Assembly: GCA_910586015.1 (NCBI GenBank)
Contig: CAJUGJ010000004.1
Span: 62,001-126,000 of the forward strand
Reading direction: 5' to 3'
Length of the DNA: 64,000 bases
Origin: an uncultured Lachnospiraceae bacterium
GTDB lineage: Bacteria; Bacillota; Clostridia; Lachnospirales; Lachnospiraceae
Positions 26,916-34,936 of the stretch are shown in pieces. The notes under the pieces were generated by a model. That model saw only the letters and a list, made by a program, of their open reading frames with translations, was not told where the DNA came from and ran no database searches. The number at the start of each line of letters is the position of its first letter. Position 1 is the first letter of the stretch. Both the position numbers and the translations under genes were made by a program.

Positions 26916-27950
26916 TCATCTTTTTTTTGAATTTGGCAATAATCCATTATCTACAATTTTACAATGCTCATATTTCATTTTATTTTTTATTACTGCATAG
27001 CGAATACCACTTGTAATCGTCCCAACAAGTGCATTACATCTTGATAATAATTCCATTTCTACTAAATATCCTAAAGTAGTTTCATGAATATTTTCTGCTG
27101 CATATAATTGCTTATATCGTGTTAAATTGGTTTCTTCTCCTCGTTTTCGCCTTTTTCTTGATAAAACAATTAATTTATCTTCAAAATGCTTTTTAAATAC
27201 TTCTACAATCGTTTCCTCATCAGAAGTCAGAAAAATTTTCTCCATTTTCCATTCCTTCATTAACTTAATTGCCATCTGAAGTAGTTCTTCTGCTTCTAGC
27301 TGCATAGGATGTCCTTCTCCCTGATAATAACAATCTTTAGCATGACCTCCATAACGATAAGAAACACCTAATACCTTTTCTTTTACATTAAAATATTCTT
27401 TATAAATCTTTTCTACAACATTATTTGTAGGAACATTCAGAGGAATTTGATCTGCTATTCTACTAAACTCTTCTATAATAGTAGGATCACTATATTGATT
27501 CGGATCATATCCCATATCATATTCCCCGAACCAACTTCGTTTTGATAAAATTACATGTTTACTTTGATAGACTTCTTCTAATGAATAAGAAGAAGGTTGA
27601 ACAAAATAATATTCCCATGCGTTATAAGTTCCATTGATTGGTTTATCAACACTGTTATATACTGGATAGTTCTTTTCATCTATAATTGGAATCCATCCTC
27701 TTTTTTCTGCATAAAAGAGATGGGAAACAACATAAAAATAATTTGCCATCAAATTCAGTCTTGCACCAATATACAATTTTGAATCACAATCGACACTTCT
27801 GATGACATAAAAAATTTTATCAGGATTTTTATTTCCAAAAGACTTTTTTCGTTCTCTTCCAATCCAATGATATAAAATATTTTTAGTAGCCGGAACAAAT
27901 TTCCATTTTTTATACTGTCCCAGAACCTGTTTTAATAAGTTCCAAAACAT
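26916..27950 (-). CDS. Putative glycosyltransferase, fucosyltransferase-like (copy 1)
   Basis: 344 aa, homologous to the 24724 gene over its whole core (GNKNPDKIFYVIRS; GWIPIIDEKNY; NGTYNAWEYYFVQPSSYSLEEVYQSKHVILS; GVSYRYGGHAKDCY...HPMQ; IFLTSDEETIVEVFKKHFEDKLIVLSRKR; LLSRCNALVGTITSGIRYAVI). The motif order recalls NodZ/FUT8-type GT-B fucosyltransferases. It lacks the N-terminal membrane helices of its paralogue. Its ATG overlaps the preceding stop (TAATG), indicating translational coupling. Confidence 0.6.
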   Translation of the reverse strand: MFWNLLKQVLGQYKKWKFVPATKNILYHWIGRERKKSFGNKNPDKIFYVIRSVDCDSKLYIGARLNLMANYFYVVSHLFYAEKRGWIPIIDEKNYPVYNSVDKPINGTYNAWEYYFVQPSSYSLEEVYQSKHVILSKRSWFGEYDMGYDPNQYSDPTIIEEFSRIADQIPLNVPTNNVVEKIYKEYFNVKEKVLGVSYRYGGHAKDCYYQGEGHPMQLEAEELLQMAIKLMKEWKMEKIFLTSDEETIVEVFKKHFEDKLIVLSRKRRKRGEETNLTRYKQLYAAENIHETTLGYLVEMELLSRCNALVGTITSGIRYAVIKNKMKYEHCKIVDNGLLPNSKKR

Positions 27951-28726
27951 TAGTTATTCCACACTTTCCATGGAGCATTTCCGGATGCCCACATTTTCTC
28001 TAACATTTCATGTTCTTTTTTTGTATCCATACACTGCCAAAACCCTTTATGAAGATAGGATACAAGTTGTCCCTCTGCTGCTAATCTTTCTAATGGTTCT
28101 TTTTCAAATACACACTCTTTTCCGCCTAAATAATCAAATATTTTTGGTTCTAATACCATATAACCTGCATTTATCGGTTCGGTATCTGTCTTTGATTTTT
28201 CACGAAAAGCTCTGACATATCCATCTTGAATATCAAGTACACCAAATCTTTGTTCAATTTTGACGGCTGTAAGTGTTGCTATTTTTCCATTCTGTCGATG
28301 GAACTTTAATAAATCAGAAATATTTACATCACACACTCCATCTCCATATGTCATAAAAAATGTTTCATCTCCAACGTATTTTTGAACTGCTTTAATACGT
28401 CCTCCAGTCATTGTTTTAAGACCAGTATTAATCACTGTCACTTTCCAAGGCTCTGTTTTTTTATTATGAATGATTACCTTATTATCTTCATAAAAATCAA
28501 ATGTGACATCACAAGTTAGTAAAAAATAATCTGCAAACCATTCTTTTATCATATGCTGCTTATATCCTGCACAAATAATAAATTCATTAATTCCAAAATA
28601 AGAATACTCTTTCATGATATGCCATAAAATTGGCATACCTCCAATTTCAACCATTGGTTTTGGTCTAAGCTGTGTTTCTTCTGATATTCTAGTTCCTAGC
28701 CCACCTGCTAATAATACTACTTTCAT
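27950..28726 (-). CDS. rfbF: Glucose-1-phosphate cytidylyltransferase
   Basis: 258 aa. It makes CDP-glucose from CTP and glucose-1-phosphate, the first step to CDP-3,6-dideoxyhexoses. The N-terminal VVLLAGGLGTRISEETQLRPKPMVEIGGMPILWHIM is the RfbF/DdhA nucleotidyltransferase motif, with MTYGDGVCDV for metal binding and a C-terminal FWQCMDTKKEHEMLEKMW block. An AAAGGGA site precedes the ATG. It lies directly after rfbH and rfbG homologues. Confidence 0.95.
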   Translation of the reverse strand: MKVVLLAGGLGTRISEETQLRPKPMVEIGGMPILWHIMKEYSYFGINEFIICAGYKQHMIKEWFADYFLLTCDVTFDFYEDNKVIIHNKKTEPWKVTVINTGLKTMTGGRIKAVQKYVGDETFFMTYGDGVCDVNISDLLKFHRQNGKIATLTAVKIEQRFGVLDIQDGYVRAFREKSKTDTEPINAGYMVLEPKIFDYLGGKECVFEKEPLERLAAEGQLVSYLHKGFWQCMDTKKEHEMLEKMWASGNAPWKVWNN

Positions 28727-28739
28727 ATGATCCCTTTCA

Positions 28740-30080
28740 TTACAATGCTTTTAATAGCATTTCAGCTATATAATCTGTCATACTTTCTGTAATACCAGGA
28801 TAAACTCCAAGCCAAAACGAGCGATTCATAATTTTATCCGTAGTATCCAGTTTTCCAACTACACGAAATCCTTCTTTTGTTTTTCTCATTTCATCAAAAC
28901 ATGGATGTTTTATTATATTTCCTGCAAACAACATTCTTGTCTGAATTTTTTGTTCCTCTAAATATCTAACAACTGTATTCCGTTCAACACCTTCTTTACA
29001 AGTAATCATAAAGCCAAACCAGTTTGGAATAGAATTTGGGGATGCCTCTGGTAAGATATAGTACTTTTCAGCCCCTAACTCTATCAATTTATTTTTCATA
29101 TTTTGGAAATTTTTCTGTCTTGTAATACAAAATTCTGGAAGTTTCTTTATTTGTGCACATCCGACTGCTGCCTGCATATCTGTGATTTTAAGATTATATC
29201 CTAGATGAGAATAAACATATTTATGATCATATCCTATTGGTAATTCTCCATACTGCCTATCAAATCTATGTCCACAAAAATTATCCTGTCCTGGCATACA
29301 TACACAATCTCTTCCCCAATCTCTCATAGAACGCAGTATTTTATGGAGTAATGGATTATTTGTGTAAACGGCTCCTCCCTCTCCCATCGTTATATGATGT
29401 GGTGGATAAAAAGAGGATGTTCCAATGTCTCCTATTGTACCTGTAAAATATTCTTTATCTTCTATTTTATATTTTGAGCCTAGTGCATCACAATTATCTT
29501 CAATTAACCAAAGGTTATGTCTGTCACAAAATTCTCTGACTGTTTTTAGATCAAAAGGATTTCCTAAAGTATGTGCCATCATAACTGCTTTGGTTTTTTC
29601 AGATAATGCTTTCTCTAGCATAGATGTATCAATATTATATTGAGGAATTGTAATATCAACAAAAACAGGCACTGCTCCAAATTGAATAATCGGTGCTATT
29701 GTAGTAGGAAACCCTGCTGCTACTGTAATAACTTCATCTCCACGCTTTATTGCTCTTTCTTTTAACAGAGGAGAAGTCAAAGACATAAACGCTAATAGAT
29801 TAGCAGAAGAACCTGAATTTACAGAAGAACAGTATTTTACATTTAAAAAATCTTCCAATTCTTTTTCAAACTCTGCTACATATCTTCCAGCGGTAAGCCA
29901 AAAATCCAAAGCACTATCTACTAAATTTGTCATTTCCTTTTCATCATAAACTCTACCTGAATAGGGAATTCTATCTCCAATTACATATTCTTTATTCTTG
30001 TTATGATATTGATCATAATACTCTGAAACAAGAGATAAAATTTTTTCTCTTGCTTGCTTTTCACTCATATTTTCAAACAT
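28740..30080 (-). CDS. rfbH: CDP-4-keto-6-deoxyglucose 3-dehydratase (E1)
   Basis: 446 aa. A PMP- and [2Fe-2S]-dependent dehydratase that removes the 3-OH on the way to 3,6-dideoxyhexoses. It has the aminotransferase fold, but the usual PLP lysine is replaced by His in FYPPHHITMGEGGAV (about 228-229), the E1 hallmark. The Fe-S cysteines are visible in RDCVCMPGQDNFC (about C259, C261, C269). The NADH-dependent reductase partner (DdhD/RfbI, E3) is not in the window. Confidence 0.95.
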   Translation of the reverse strand: MFENMSEKQAREKILSLVSEYYDQYHNKNKEYVIGDRIPYSGRVYDEKEMTNLVDSALDFWLTAGRYVAEFEKELEDFLNVKYCSSVNSGSSANLLAFMSLTSPLLKERAIKRGDEVITVAAGFPTTIAPIIQFGAVPVFVDITIPQYNIDTSMLEKALSEKTKAVMMAHTLGNPFDLKTVREFCDRHNLWLIEDNCDALGSKYKIEDKEYFTGTIGDIGTSSFYPPHHITMGEGGAVYTNNPLLHKILRSMRDWGRDCVCMPGQDNFCGHRFDRQYGELPIGYDHKYVYSHLGYNLKITDMQAAVGCAQIKKLPEFCITRQKNFQNMKNKLIELGAEKYYILPEASPNSIPNWFGFMITCKEGVERNTVVRYLEEQKIQTRMLFAGNIIKHPCFDEMRKTKEGFRVVGKLDTTDKIMNRSFWLGVYPGITESMTDYIAEMLLKAL

Positions 30081-30101
30081 AGTTCTATCCTCTCAACATA
30101 T

Positions 30102-31163
30102 TTATTTGTAATATTCTATATAGTTTTTAATTTGTTTTTCCATAATAGGATTGATATTACTACCATTTCTATACTCTTTGCTCCATTCTACAACAGCTGT
30201 GATTGCTTCCTTGATATTCCAATTAGCTTTCCATCCTAATACAGTCTTAATTTTAGAGGAATCTAACTTTAAAAAATTTGCTTCATGTGGCTGTTCTTTT
30301 TTAGTACTATTCCAAGTAAGTCCTTCTCCCCAAGCCTCGCAAAATAAATCAACTAATTTTCCTGTACTGATACAATCACAGTCATCTGGACCTATATTAT
30401 AGCTATCTCCCAGTTCTGGCTGTTCATACTGTTTTGCTGCAAGATAAAGATATAACATGATTGGTTCTAAAACATGTTGATATGGTCGTATCGAATAGGG
30501 ATTTCTAACTTCTATCTGTTTTCCTTGTTCTGCTGCTCTTATACAATCTGGAATAATTCTATCTTTTGCAAAATCTCCTCCTCCAATTACATTTCCCGCA
30601 CGACAAGTTGACACTGCTATTGCTTTTTCTGAAAAAAAGCTCCTTTTATATGAAAATGTCACCAGTTCAGAACATGACTTAGAATTTGAGTATGGATCAT
30701 ACCCATCTAAATAATCATTTTCTCTATATCCCCATTCCCATTCATTATTACGATAAACTTTGTCTGTTGTAATATTGACAAAAGATTTTACAAAATCAAA
30801 TAGACGAATTGCTTCACAAATATTTACTGTTCCCATCACATTAGTTTGATAGGTGTATACTGGATTTTTATAACTTTCTAGTACAATTGGTTGTGCTGCC
30901 ATATGAATTACAATTTCAGGTTGATATTTTTTTACAGTTTCACATACTTTATCGATATCTCGTATATCTCCTATTACTGATGTTATATCTTTAGAAATGT
31001 CAGAAATATTATACAAATTAGGCTGAGTTGGAGGCTCTTTTGCATATCCAATTACATTTGCACCTAACATTAACAATGTTTTACACATCCATGTCCCTTT
31101 AAATCCAGTATGTCCTGTAATTAATATCCTTTTTCCTTTAAAAAAATCTAAATCTATCTTCAC
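30102..31163 (-). CDS. rfbG: CDP-glucose 4,6-dehydratase
   Basis: About 353 aa. An extended SDR enzyme producing CDP-4-keto-6-deoxyglucose. It has the GHTGFKGTWM NAD-binding loop, TTDKVYRNNEW, the YSNSK catalytic motif (Y-x3-K) and RAGNVIGGGDF. The likely start is GTG at 31163, 10 nt after GAGGAG; the upstream TTG (31181) overlaps that ribosome site. It is the first of the three contiguous CDP-dideoxyhexose genes. Confidence 0.93.
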   Translation of the reverse strand: MKIDLDFFKGKRILITGHTGFKGTWMCKTLLMLGANVIGYAKEPPTQPNLYNISDISKDITSVIGDIRDIDKVCETVKKYQPEIVIHMAAQPIVLESYKNPVYTYQTNVMGTVNICEAIRLFDFVKSFVNITTDKVYRNNEWEWGYRENDYLDGYDPYSNSKSCSELVTFSYKRSFFSEKAIAVSTCRAGNVIGGGDFAKDRIIPDCIRAAEQGKQIEVRNPYSIRPYQHVLEPIMLYLYLAAKQYEQPELGDSYNIGPDDCDCISTGKLVDLFCEAWGEGLTWNSTKKEQPHEANFLKLDSSKIKTVLGWKANWNIKEAITAVVEWSKEYRNGSNINPIMEKQIKNYIEYYK

Positions 31164-31186
31164 CTTTCTTATTCTCCTCAACTTTT

Positions 31187-32209
31187 TTATCTATTTATCA
31201 TTTTCCATGCAATAGATGCAATAGGATATATCATATAATTACTATTCCTAAGTAGTTTAATACTTCTTTTTTCGTTTGCCCAATATGCCATAGGACAATT
31301 CTTTTTAATTTCTTTTTCACATCCTATCAACTCTTTTTTTGCCTGTTTTCCAATAGGAAGACTTAATGCTATTTGTATTTGATTCGTTTCCATTTTTGCA
31401 ATACCACGTGCTAGATAGGACAGAACAATTCTATTATCACCTTTCGCTTCTCTCAATCTATAAAAATGAATTAGGGAACGCATTACATTTTTATGCTGTT
31501 CCCGATTTTTCTGCATATTTTTTATTGATACACTTTGGCTTTCTTGTCCCAAACGATATTGATATACAAAATAAGGAAGAATACAAATTGTCTTAATCCA
31601 TGGAATCGGAAATAAAATATACTGCATATCCACATAAAACGAATGTTCCGAAAGGACAATTTTGTGTTCTTTTAAAATTGCAGTACGGATAGTCCATTCG
31701 TGCATACGGATATGTAAAAACTTTGCCGCATCCTGAAAAGAAAATATCTTTTTTTGAGGAAGTTTTTCTGTACCTTGAATTTGACGTTTTATAATCTTTG
31801 TTGGTTTTCCTGTTTTATAAATCATGCAAGTAAATGGTGTAGCAACTAAATCACAGCCTTGTACTGATATTTTTTGTAATTCTTTTAAATATCTATCATA
31901 TACAATAGGATTTACAGTATCATCTCCATCTACTACCTTAAAATAAATTCCCTGTGCTGCTGCAATTCCTGTATTTATAGCAGAACCATGTCCTCCATTT
32001 TGTTTATGGATTACTTTTATGATTTCTGGATATTGTTTTGCATAACGATTTGCTATTGTTAGTGTATTATCTTTTGAACCATCATCTATTATTAAAATCT
32101 CTGTACTATTTACTAATTTTACATATAGTAGAGATTTTATACATTCCTCTAAAAATTGTTCTACGTTATATGCTGGTATGACTATAGATAAAAGTTTTTG
32201 ATTATTCAT
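31187..32209 (-). CDS. Family 2 glycosyltransferase
   Basis: A 340-aa GT-A enzyme: SIVIPAYNVEQFLEECIKSLL, IIDDGSKDNT and the metal-binding KVVDGDDTVN (DxD). The C-terminal half is a helical extension common in teichoic acid and exopolysaccharide transferases. AAAGGAG precedes the ATG. It is the second gene of the polysaccharide operon and probably builds the repeat unit at the membrane. Confidence 0.9.
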   Translation of the reverse strand: MNNQKLLSIVIPAYNVEQFLEECIKSLLYVKLVNSTEILIIDDGSKDNTLTIANRYAKQYPEIIKVIHKQNGGHGSAINTGIAAAQGIYFKVVDGDDTVNPIVYDRYLKELQKISVQGCDLVATPFTCMIYKTGKPTKIIKRQIQGTEKLPQKKIFSFQDAAKFLHIRMHEWTIRTAILKEHKIVLSEHSFYVDMQYILFPIPWIKTICILPYFVYQYRLGQESQSVSIKNMQKNREQHKNVMRSLIHFYRLREAKGDNRIVLSYLARGIAKMETNQIQIALSLPIGKQAKKELIGCEKEIKKNCPMAYWANEKRSIKLLRNSNYMIYPIASIAWKMINR

Positions 32210-32225
32210 TCGTCTATACTCCTTT

Positions 32226-32999
32226 TTACAGTCTACGCTTTACTGCACGTAACAAATTTACTGACATATAACGTGCGGATTTTAAAATAGAAAAACCCTC
32301 TTGTCTTCGATACATATTCCAAGTTCCTTTTACTCCATGCCATTTATTTGAAGAATGAGAGGCCTTATGTCTACGATAAACCGATAATGCTTCATCTAAT
32401 CCGTAAGCTGTATATCCATTTCTTAGAATTTTCCACCAAGTTGCAGTATCCTCTCTTGCACAATCCTCTGGCATAAACAATAAGTTATCTGGTATTTTGC
32501 TGCGGTCAAATAGTACTGTAATCGTAGAAATCGTTGTATTTTTTAATGCTTCTTCATATTTAATTTGATATGGTACATGTACTACTTTTCCATTTCTCTT
32601 TGCTGTCTTATCTGCAAATTCATAACCAGTGAATGTAAAAGCATAGTCATGTTTCGTTAAAAATTGGTATTGCTTTTCCAGTTTTTTAGCGTCCCAAATA
32701 TCGTCTGCATCTAAAAACGCCAAATATCTTCCTTTGGCTGCTCTAATTCCGGTATTTCTTGCTACAGCAGGACCTTGATTTTTAGAAAGACTGAAAATTT
32801 TTATTTTGTTTTGCTTTCCTTCCTGTTCCCACCTTTTTTTACAGTCATATAGTAAAGAAAGACTTTCGTCTGTTGAGGCATCATCTACACAGATAAGTTC
32901 CCAATCTGTATAAGTCTGTTTTTCTACAGAACGAATGGTATCTGGCAAATAGGAAGCTGCATTATATACTGGTATAACAATACTGATAAGTTGTTCCAT
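32226..32999 (-). CDS. Family 2 glycosyltransferase (first gene of the operon)
   Basis: A 257-aa GT-A enzyme with SIVIPVYNAASYLPDTIRSVEKQTY, CVDDASTDES and the DxD-like YLAFLDADDIWD. It resembles WcaA/TeiA-type short glycosyltransferases. AAGGTGG lies 6 nt before the ATG, about 43 nt after the promoter -10. Confidence 0.9.
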   Translation of the reverse strand: MEQLISIVIPVYNAASYLPDTIRSVEKQTYTDWELICVDDASTDESLSLLYDCKKRWEQEGKQNKIKIFSLSKNQGPAVARNTGIRAAKGRYLAFLDADDIWDAKKLEKQYQFLTKHDYAFTFTGYEFADKTAKRNGKVVHVPYQIKYEEALKNTTISTITVLFDRSKIPDNLLFMPEDCAREDTATWWKILRNGYTAYGLDEALSVYRRHKASHSSNKWHGVKGTWNMYRRQEGFSILKSARYMSVNLLRAVKRRL

Positions 33000-33041
33000 T
33001 TGACCACCTTATAGTAATAAATGATATAATATCATTATTTT

Positions 33042-33070
33042 ATAATAACAGATAAAATAGGGGAAATCAA
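33042..33070 (-). promoter_or_regulatory. Promoter of the surface-polysaccharide operon
   Basis: Minus strand TTGATT (33070-33065), 17-nt spacer, TATTAT (33047-33042). It is the only good promoter seen for the 18 tightly spaced genes that follow. Confidence 0.75.
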
Positions 33071-33092
33071 GGTTTTTGACAAAATTCTTCTA

Positions 33093-33101
33093 CCCCCCCC
33101 C
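33093..33101. repeat. Nine-base C (minus-strand G) homopolymer
   Basis: A run of nine C on the plus strand, in otherwise very AT-rich DNA, about 22-30 bp upstream of the -35 of the polysaccharide operon. Tracts of this kind are prone to slipped-strand length changes. Confidence 0.9.
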
Positions 33102-33106
33102 AGTAT

Positions 33107-33128
33107 AAAAATGAGATTTTTCACTCAT
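33107..33128 (-). terminator. Weak hairpin, possible terminator of the tnpB-like transcript
   Basis: ATGAG/CTCAT (5 bp; 33111-33115 with 33124-33128) followed on the minus strand by TTTTTAT. It is weak, but it lies where the tnpB-like/RNA transcript would have to end to be separate from the polysaccharide operon. Confidence 0.35.
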
Positions 33129-33239
33129 AAATATTAAAATTTTCTATAAATTATCAATTAAAATTATAACTCTCAACACAACTAAGTCTACTTTTGTAAA
33201 CTTTTCTTTATCTGTGCATATAGCTATTTTAGAGCATAA

Positions 33240-33335
33240 AGCAGAGAAGGGCGGTGCTGTACCCGAAATATGAATGTCACCCTTTCGTATTCACCCATAT
33301 CTCTTCAGTCGTTTTCGACTGTCTTTATTTCAAAC
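33240..33335 (-). ncRNA. Omega-RNA-like right-end region of the TnpB-like gene
   Basis: Directly 3' of the tnpB-like stop. A perfect CAGTCG-TTTT-CGACTG hairpin (33306-33321) is followed by an interleaved pair of stems: TGAAT/ATTCA (33071-33075 offset by +200, i.e. 33271-33275 with 33289-33293) and CGAAA/TTTCG (33264-33268 with 33283-33287). These form a pseudoknot, as known for TnpB guide-RNA scaffolds. A further GGG/CCC-closed stem lies at 33249-33264. The guide would extend leftward from about 33240; its start cannot be fixed by eye. Confidence 0.5.
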
Positions 33336-34691
33336 TCAGTCGTTTCTATTCTCTTCTTCTAAAGAAACCTTCTGAAAACGTCTGAGGAAATATTTACCGA
33401 TATTTTTTGCTGTATTTAGTGCAGTATTTCCTTGATGTCCATTTGGACAAATAAATAATCTACCTCCATAATAATCCTTACTAGCTCTATGACCTTCATT
33501 ATATCTGCGAATCTTTTCTTCACAAATACTACAACAATCTGAAATATGATATGGAGGAATCGTAGTTACAATAATTCCTTCCTTAAATGCCTTGTATTTC
33601 AGGTTATGAATGATTGCTCTCCCCTGCCAGCGGTATCTATTTGTATTCAAATATTGTTTTCCTTGAAAATCAATTGATTTCCCATAGTTTGGGACTATTA
33701 TGACCTTAATTTCTTTTTCTATACAGTAATTTAAAATCTTTCTACTAATTTGATGTGCATAATATTCATTGATCTGCTCTAATTTTTTTAATAAAACAGC
33801 ATTTTCTTTGCTGACTTCTCCCTTTAAATTCTTAATCTCTCTACCGCTTCCTTTTCGGCTTTTTCGACTTTTCTGCAATTTTAACAAAATTTCTCTTCTC
33901 TGACTTTCTCTAGTATTTCCTCCATGTATAAATAGGCTGTCTACTAATATTCCTTCTTTTGTCATAATTGCACAAACTGCCAGATTGTCATGATCGGGAA
34001 AAGATACAGCGCAAATCCTTTTTTCTGTTTCCATTCTTTCATTTACTGTACGGATATCTTGTACAACTGTTTCTACTGGTACATGTAAATAGGCTGTTTT
34101 TCTATAAACTTTAAGAAAAGGAGACAAAATCTTTCCTTCTTTGGGAAAATCGCGTCCAGTATATGGATAAGTTATCCATATCCATTTTTTACCGTTAAAT
34201 AATTTTAACTGTATTGAAGTAGCTGTAAAATCTCTATACATTCCTTTATAAAAAACAGGATGTGTACGAAATATCTCTGTTTCCTTTGGCATATTTGTAT
34301 TAAAGTTTTCTTGTCCAGCTTGTACTTTCTCTTCCCAAATAGAATATCTCGTTTTATAACTGCGAATTAGACTGATAGCTTGATTAATTGCTGCTCTTCT
34401 AAAATAAATAGGAGGCTTCGTTGTTTTATTCTTTAAAAATTGGTTTAAAGAGTATTCAATCTCTTTTCCTTCTGCCTTCATCTGTCTAGTTCCAATCGTT
34501 AAGATCTCTAGTTGTCTTAAAAGTTTATAGTTATCTAATTCTAAAAGTTCTTGCTGTTCTAATAATAGCTTATAATAAAATTCTACTATTTGATTATATA
34601 GATCAGCCGTGTTTTTAATCCAATCTAAATGTCTGTCATAAAGACGCAGTTTGTATGCAGTTGTAGCACTTCCCGCTTTTTTCTGTTCCAT
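33336..34691 (-). CDS. TnpB-family protein lacking the RuvC catalytic residues (TldR-like candidate)
   Basis: 451 aa with TnpB/IS605-OrfB layout. At the RuvC-I position, where relatives carry an Asp (VDLG), this one reads RICAVSFPDHDNLAVC. At RuvC-II, where Glu is expected (VIVFEYL), it reads KVIIVPNYGK. At RuvC-III the Asp six residues before NIG is Ala (NTALNTAKNIGKYF). The Zn finger keeps CSIC but has CPNG instead of CPxC. The ORF is intact, with GGAGG and a consensus promoter, so it seems maintained rather than decaying. Nuclease-dead TnpB homologues (TldR) are known RNA-guided repressors; that role here is inferred. No tnpA is nearby. Confidence 0.75.
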   Translation of the reverse strand: MEQKKAGSATTAYKLRLYDRHLDWIKNTADLYNQIVEFYYKLLLEQQELLELDNYKLLRQLEILTIGTRQMKAEGKEIEYSLNQFLKNKTTKPPIYFRRAAINQAISLIRSYKTRYSIWEEKVQAGQENFNTNMPKETEIFRTHPVFYKGMYRDFTATSIQLKLFNGKKWIWITYPYTGRDFPKEGKILSPFLKVYRKTAYLHVPVETVVQDIRTVNERMETEKRICAVSFPDHDNLAVCAIMTKEGILVDSLFIHGGNTRESQRREILLKLQKSRKSRKGSGREIKNLKGEVSKENAVLLKKLEQINEYYAHQISRKILNYCIEKEIKVIIVPNYGKSIDFQGKQYLNTNRYRWQGRAIIHNLKYKAFKEGIIVTTIPPYHISDCCSICEEKIRRYNEGHRASKDYYGGRLFICPNGHQGNTALNTAKNIGKYFLRRFQKVSLEEENRND

Positions 34692-34723
34692 CACGGCGAC
34701 CTCCTTTTTAAAAAGGATACTTT

Positions 34724-34818
34724 AATTCGACTTTTAATTAGAATATTGCCATATTGTATCGTATTTTAAGTCGTACATTAGTATTATAACACGTATTTAT
34801 ACAATTTCAAGTCGAATT
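34724..34818. repeat. Inverted and direct CGACTT repeats between tnpB-like and XRE genes
   Basis: AATTCGACTT (34724-34733) and its exact inverse AAGTCGAATT (34809-34818) flank the region, and a further AAGTCGT lies near 34768-34774. The right copy abuts the -35 of the tnpB-like promoter. They could be operators for the divergent XRE regulator, or remnants of the transposon left end. Confidence 0.55.
34783..34810 (-). promoter_or_regulatory. Promoter of the TnpB-like gene
   Basis: Minus strand TTGAAA (34810-34805), 16-nt spacer, TATAAT (34788-34783). The -35 directly follows the inverted-repeat arm AATTCGACTT. Confidence 0.75.
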
Positions 34819-34936
34819 TACGATTTATGAATGGTATTTTATGTTGTGTTATTCTTATATTCTTATTTATAACCAAAACTATTCTACAAAATACTATGAG
34901 ATAATAGATCCATCAATAAACAAAAGAGGTGATTTT

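Noticed and set aside
33306..33321. CAGTCG-TTTT-CGACTG hairpin as a terminator of the tnpB-like gene
   Set aside because: Only 6 bp and not followed by a T-tract on the minus strand; it fits a transposon right-end/guide-RNA structure better.
33000..33335. CRISPR-like or attachment-site repeats near the TnpB-like gene
   Set aside because: No regularly spaced direct repeats were found; only the hairpins, the C tract and the promoter described above.
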